A stretch of DNA of 64,000 bases, taken from assembly GCA_054601695.1 (NCBI GenBank), contig BAAHQB010000137.1, forward strand, positions 372,001-436,000. Reading direction: 5' to 3'. Numbering within the stretch: the stretch's first letter is position 1; the number at the start of each line of letters is the position of its first letter. The DNA is from Amorphochlora amoebiformis (Eukaryota > Cercozoa > Chlorarachniophyceae). Positions 1-64,000 of this stretch are shown here, in pieces. A program made the translations under genes and the position numbers. The notes under the pieces were generated by a model. The model was not told the DNA's origin. It saw only the letters and a list, made by a program, of their open reading frames with translations, and ran no database searches.

Positions 1-26
1 TATTACATACATATATACACATATAT

Positions 27-92
<66 letters not shown>

Positions 93-221
93 CACACACG
101 AAGGTTGGATGTCTGTATAGATTCATATGGATGTACATAGACATATACATGTGCATGTATATGCATGTATATGTATATATATATATGTATGTATATATGT
201 GTGTGTGTATATATATTATGT

Positions 222-293
<72 letters not shown>

Positions 294-321
294 CCATATA
301 TATGTATATGTATAAATATAT

Positions 322-388
<67 letters not shown>

Positions 389-495
389 AATACATATATA
401 TATATATATAATATATAATATATATACATATATATATATATATTAATATGCATATATTTCTATATATTATGTATATACGTATAGATACATACATA

Positions 496-546
<51 letters not shown>

Positions 547-615
547 TTTATATATATATTATATATTATATATACATATATAATATACTTATAAATATAC
601 ATATGTATATAAATA

Positions 616-659
<44 letters not shown>

Positions 660-841
660 TTACATATATATGATGAGTATACAATAGTTTCACAGAACTA
701 CATACACACAAATTTATATAATATATATATATATATATATACATATATACATATATATATTATATACACTACTTACACACACATACATATAATTAAATAT
801 TTACACACATATATTTCTACCTATATATATATATATGTATG

Positions 842-886
<45 letters not shown>

Positions 887-965
887 CATATATATATTAT
901 TTAGTATTAACGATGCATACATAAGATTGTTTACACACTAAATATATATATAGATATATACTTAT

Positions 966-1009
<44 letters not shown>

Positions 1010-1110
1010 CGTGTGTACATTTACATATATTTGTATATTTATTACTTATGTTGTGTATGTATGTCCGTGTATTTATTACAATATATATATATATGCACGT
1101 GACTGCATAC
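1..1110. repeat. (TA)n-rich intron of the SNRNP40-like gene
   Basis: This block is almost entirely (TA)n with short (CA)n/(TG)n interruptions. It follows the GT donor of the last visible SNRNP40-like exon (minus strand, donor at 1105-1110), so I read it as intron. No terminal WD40 exon is visible in it. The long Tyr/Ile ORFs on both strands are translations of the dinucleotide repeat and are not genes. Confidence 0.85.
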
Positions 1111-2720
1111 CTTCCGCTGGTGGCATCCCAGACATAAACCTGTCGGTCCGCCGAGCCAGCCTGATTAGCAAGCGTCAGTGGAATGGATGACTCGATGAAT
1201 TCACTGACCGTAATCTTTGTCCCATCCGGCGACCATGCGCATTTGAGGAGGGTCTTGTCCATATTGTGCTGTGAATTGTGTTGTTCCATCAGGCGGCGAC
1301 ACAGTAGGCGAATTACATTCTTCAAAAATTTGCACAGGGATGATGCTGACTCACCCTATGCCCCATGAATTTCCGCGTGAATCTTGGTGTAGACACGTAT
1401 GCTCTGACGTCCCAGGAGATTAGGGAGTTGTCCATTGAGTTTGACAGGAGATGTCTCCCGTCGACACTCAGCTCTAGGCCCGTGACGCAATCCCTATGGC
1501 CCTTCAGCTTGTACAAAACTTTCTCCTTCCGAAGATCCCATACCTAAGAGTCGAGAGGTTTGTAGGTGAACTTGGCACAAAGCGCCGGTGTTATCGAGGC
1601 CCAATAATCTAATACCCACTCTAGGAGGAGGGTGGGGGTTAGGAATAGGAAACCCATGAGCAGCTTGCTATTGTAAGTATTGTACCTTAATTTCCTCATC
1701 AATTCCTCCCGTGAACGCCTGGGTGGAGTCGTCGGAGAAGCAGCAGGCAAAGACTGGGAACTTGGCCTTCTCATCCTCCAGGTCGATTATGTGGCCCCGG
1801 GTTCTCAAATCCCACATCTAGTATGTCCAAACACATGAAGTCGATTTATAAGTTTAGCCAATGATCGAGGGATACCTTTGTGGAGCCGTCGTCTGACGCA
1901 GTTAGCACAAACGGGTCCCCTCGGCGGCTTCCACAGATACTATTTACACACCTAGTGGAATTGTGTAATTAAGCACTTCCCTAGACAGTGTGAAAATAGC
2001 CAGGTAGAAAAAGAATTACGAGGTGTGGCCACGCAGCCTCTTGATTTTCTCCTGAGTCTCGACGTCGTACACCACGCCCGACTTGTCCGCAGAGGCCGTC
2101 AGGATGAATCTGCTCACCCAAACCGTATTCAGAAGGAGGAAACATCGTTGCAAGATATTAGATTACTCACTCGCCATCCCGATGCCAATGTATGTCTAAT
2201 ATTGGACCATCATTTCCCTTCAACGTGGCGATATTCTCGCACTTTCCATCCACTTCCCATAAAACTGGTCAAAAGGCAGGCAAAAACGCCAAATTAGGCT
2301 CAAGATTTGATTCACGATGTGCATAATTACATAGAAGCTTATCCATTCCCCCAGACGCGAGGAACTTCCCAGAGGCATCGAACTTGCACGCATGTACAGG
2401 CCCCTGGAATTTCCAAATTTCACTTAAGGTTTCCACGATCATCACATTGGAGGAAATTACCGAATGTCCTGTGAGCAGCATGATGGGGGCCTCTAGGGTC
2501 GATGTACGTGGAAGAACACCCTGAATACAACCCCAGATACGTCAAACAATCAGCGACAATCCCACGCAGCTCTCCCTATTTATCTGACCTTGGTCTCAAT
2601 AAGCTGCTTCTTGATATCGGAAGACGAAGGCACAAGTGCAGTGGTCATTCGGATCTTCTTGTCGACATGCCCGTCTGTGGCCGTGGTCACCAGCGCCCTC
2701 TTATTCGTGATCCCTTGCAT
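1111..2720 (-). CDS. SNRNP40: U5 snRNP 40 kDa WD40 protein (SNRNP40-like), 3' end off window
   Basis: This is a WD40 beta-propeller subunit of the U5 small nuclear ribonucleoprotein (Prp8-binding protein), acting in the nuclear spliceosome. Ten exons on the minus strand: 2589-2720, 2461-2520, 2331-2403, 2171-2264, 2020-2109, 1876-1951, 1686-1817, 1355-1543, 1209-1268 and 1111-1160. All have GT-AG borders and continuous phase, giving about 318 residues. The start is the ATG at 2718-2720; an in-frame stop lies upstream with no other Met between. Diagnostic segments are APIMLLTGHS, ASGGMDKLL, LTASDDGSTK, TGGIDEEIK, LLSNSMDNSLISWDVR, CAWSPDGTKI and GSADRQVYVWDATSG. These follow human SNRNP40 in order, and DNSLISWDVR is especially typical of the family. 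The final WD repeat (about 40 residues) must lie left of position 1. The first 44 residues differ from animal proteins. Family assignment is secure; strict orthology is inferred. Confidence 0.94.
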
Positions 2721-2876
2721 TGTTGAACCTTTTGCGGCGGCGCCACGGCTTTCGGGAGCTGACCCGCTACTAACGGAGATTTCCAGGAGAGTTGAAGGAG
2801 AATCCCCGGTATTAAAAAGGAATTCTGATGAGAAGTATCTCGGGGGATCCCCCGAGATTGTTCATTGACATGGAAA
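2721..2876. promoter_or_regulatory. putative bidirectional promoter between divergent genes
   Basis: Only 156 bp separate the start codon of the SNRNP40-like gene (minus, 2720) from the predicted start of the CDKAL1-like gene (plus, 2877). Unlike its surroundings, this stretch has mixed composition and no (TA)n. I see no clear TATA box or initiator. The regulatory role is inferred purely from the head-to-head arrangement. Confidence 0.5.
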
Positions 2877-26975
<24,099 letters not shown>

Positions 26976-27192
26976 GTAGGAAAATACATGTAGCATACAT
27001 AGATAAAAAATGTAACAAATAAATTATATCTGTTATATAAATATAAATATATCTTTACATCAGTACATAAATACTTACACGTGATATTAATGTTAAAAAG
27101 TATTTATATATAATATATTTATATATGTATATATGTACATGTCTGTATGTAAGTATATAAATATATATGTAACAATGTGGATAAACAAATGC

Positions 27193-27229
<37 letters not shown>

Positions 27230-27344
27230 TAATGTATGTATATATATATATATATATATGCATACATGTTAATATATATATATATATATAGATATATATA
27301 TATGCATATATATTCATATACAGATATACATTAATTCATAACAG

Positions 27345-41434
<14,090 letters not shown>

Positions 41435-41600
41435 CCGGCTGCATGCTCCTTAGTAAAGTTTAATTCTATGTTGTAAAATTAATCTCCAGCTGGGCTAGTA
41501 TCTAGAGAAGGCCCGATGTATACCTAGAATACTGGTTCTAGTACACTAGTAGTGGCTCGCCAATTTGTATGAAACTTATGATATACCATATCTAGCAAGC

Positions 41601-41660
<60 letters not shown>

Positions 41661-42995
41661 GTGCATCTAGGTGTATAGATAATCATCGTAATCCGAGATT
41701 TAGTTTAGTACTAGAGTATACGGTATATATTTGTAATCTAGATATTGAAAATATATCATGATATACTACGTATCTGTCATAGTTCATAATCCAGCCTGGT
41801 TCGTATACATTAGGATCAGTGAAACCGTAGGGAGTTGGCCTAGCTTTTTAGAAATCATACAGCCGGTCGTTGCAGCGTTCTGATTCAAGCTAGTCAAGTA
41901 ACAAGTTTTTTAATACGCACACCTGGTGTAATATCAAGATCGATAACCTTTAATATAGTAGGTAACGCAATTAGTCGGCTCATCGGTTACATCACGTATA
42001 TTATTGTCTAGATTTTACCGTCTTGATGATCTATTTGTTGTGACTAGAGTCTAGCTAGTACTATGTATGAAATAATTTGCATGAGATAAGGTTTGATATA
42101 CACAGTACTATAATATAGATAATACATGTACATATACAACAGTTGGCATCGATCACCACCTTCGCATACTCCCTCATGATCAATTTAATAGATACACCTG
42201 GATGCGTATTTAAATACGTATGACACTACGAATGTACATGCACACGTATGATACTACGAATGTACATGCGCACGTATGATACTACCCATGTATACACATG
42301 CGCACGTATGATACTACGCATGTATACACATGCGCACGTATGATACTACGCATGTATACACATGCACACGTATGATACTACGCATGTATACACATGCGCG
42401 CGTATGATACTACGCATGTATACACATGCGCACGTATGATACTACGCATGTATACACATACGCACGTATGATAATACGCATACACATGCGCACGTTATAC
42501 GTCGTGATATATCAACTAGTACGTATCTAGGTATACGTATCATGCTATTCAATCATTACCGGGTGGGAACTTGGCATAGTTCGTACGTATCATCGTACGT
42601 ACGTACTAACATATGCGGTACAATTAACATCGTTTAAATATATAAGCATATGAATATGGATACTGTAGAGTCTGTACTACCTAAACGTTGCAGTGAATAT
42701 CTTTAAAGAATATTGAGAGCGTGGGTATTCACCGGCATTGTAACTCGCTCATAGTAATGATAATATGTTCATCTACTCTTATGCTGAGTTGTCATAATAC
42801 CTTCTTATTACCACGTAAGTTCAAGTCGTATCAAGGTATTCACTTATCTATCTAAACGTAAAATGATATACGTGTGAAAAGAACATACGCACAAAAACAT
42901 GCTAATACTGGAAATATATATGTATATATCTAGATATATTTATATCCTCTAGTACTCTAGAGAGATACAAATACTAGAAATAGTATCTAGAGTAC

Positions 42996-43030
<35 letters not shown>

Positions 43031-43375
43031 TATTGCATATAAATATATATGTCTAGGTTGTGTACATATATATATATATATACACACACACATATATATA
43101 TATATATGTATACATATATCTATATCTCGCATATCATCTAGATCATACTTAGGAGGAATTATCATTTCGACAAACTAATAACTACTAGAACTAGTAAGCT
43201 AGGTAAGACTAAGTACAGTATATAGTAGATAGTGAAGTAATGATCACGATTTGTGACTTTTAAGTCCAATTTTCAAATTAGGTATGCACACCACAATGAT
43301 CTAAGAACAACTTGCATAAATTGCTTTCTGCTGGTCTAGTTACACCAGCAGGACTAACTAGTAGGAGCGGTAATT
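41435..43375. other. convergent intergenic region
   Basis: This lies between the TAG of the NDOR1-like gene (plus) and the TAG of the channel gene (minus). It is mostly non-repetitive AT-rich DNA with many CTAG and TACGTA words, short (TA)n tracts near 41600-41660 and 43000-43100, a minisatellite at 42216-42491, and a palindromic CGTACGTACG cluster near 42590-42605. No gene or RNA structure was recognised. It should carry both polyadenylation sites, but no single AATAAA is convincing. Confidence 0.7.
42216..42491. repeat. minisatellite, nine 28/32-bp units
   Basis: Units begin ACGTATGATACTACGCATGT and end with ACACATGCGC (32 bp) or lack four bases (28 bp). They start at 42216, 42244, 42272, 42304, 42336, 42368, 42400, 42432 and 42464. 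Middle units are nearly identical, outer ones are shorter and diverged. There are no spacers of variable sequence, so it is not a CRISPR array. Confidence 0.95.
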
Positions 43376-63670
<20,295 letters not shown>

Positions 63671-63687
63671 CTGTATTGCACACACAT

Positions 63688-63750
<63 letters not shown>

Positions 63751-63803
63751 TATACACAAATATGTATGTGTGAAAAAATATTGCAAAATGTATATGTAAA
63801 TTT

Positions 63804-63859
<56 letters not shown>

Positions 63860-64000
63860 TTATCTGTCATAGCTACATATATGCACAGATAGATATGTAT
63901 AAAAAGATTGTTTGTATATGTATGCAAAGTATATCTACATAGTGTGCAATTCTACCTCCTCCTAAGCCATGTATGCATATATATATATATATATATATAT
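63671..64000. repeat. (TA)n intron of the channel up to the window edge
   Basis: (TA)n and short mixed stretches follow the acceptor of the II-S4 exon. No S1-S3 exon of domain II is visible, so the gene continues to the right. Confidence 0.8.

Noticed and set aside
2025-2297. Plus-strand ORF in the SNRNP40-like gene
   Set aside because: It is antisense to phase-consistent WD40 exons and crosses their introns.
42216-42491. CRISPR array
   Set aside because: Units are contiguous with no unique spacers, and the surrounding genes are spliced eukaryotic genes.

Overview
This window is nuclear DNA of a eukaryote, most likely a protist or alga. It shows dense GT-AG spliceosomal introns and many tiny exons (19 to about 150 bp). 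Its genes are eukaryote-type: a U5 snRNP WD40 protein, CDKAL1, the diflavin reductase NDOR1/Tah18, and a four-domain voltage-gated cation channel. Interstitial repeats of the TTAGGG/CCCTAA type are frequent. More than half of the DNA is simple sequence, chiefly (TA)n, and almost all of it is intronic. The species cannot be fixed from sequence alone.

Layout. (1) 1-2720, minus strand: SNRNP40-like U5 40K protein, ten exons, with the last WD repeat beyond the left edge. (2) A 156-bp head-to-head promoter gap. (3) 2877 to about 26975, plus strand: a CDKAL1-type tRNA methylthiotransferase in about 27 exons spread over 24 kb. (4) 27345-41434, plus strand: the complete flavodoxin, FAD and NADPH modules of an NDOR1/Tah18-type diflavin reductase in 17 exons, ending in TAG at 41432-41434. 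The last CDKAL1-like exon joins the first flavodoxin exon in a compatible phase, so (3) and (4) may be one fused gene, although a two-gene model also exists. (5) 41435-43375: convergent intergenic DNA with a 28/32-bp minisatellite. (6) 43376-63670, minus strand: a four-domain Ca2+/Na+-type channel running from domain II S4 to its C-terminus (39 placed exons), with domain I and II S1-S3 beyond the right edge.

How the genes relate. CDKAL1 is a [4Fe-4S] radical-SAM enzyme that needs reducing equivalents. NDOR1/Tah18 is the NADPH-dependent flavoprotein that feeds electrons to cytosolic Fe-S assembly. Their same-strand adjacency, or fusion, is therefore functionally suggestive. The SNRNP40-like protein and the channel have no evident link to them.

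Method and limits. Exons were called by reading both strands for homology to remembered family motifs, then requiring GT-AG borders and continuous phase. Unresolved parts are the CDKAL1 TRAM exons at about 25.7-26.8 kb, the channel III-IV linker at about 50.2-51.1 kb, the CDKAL1 N-terminus, and everything off the edges.
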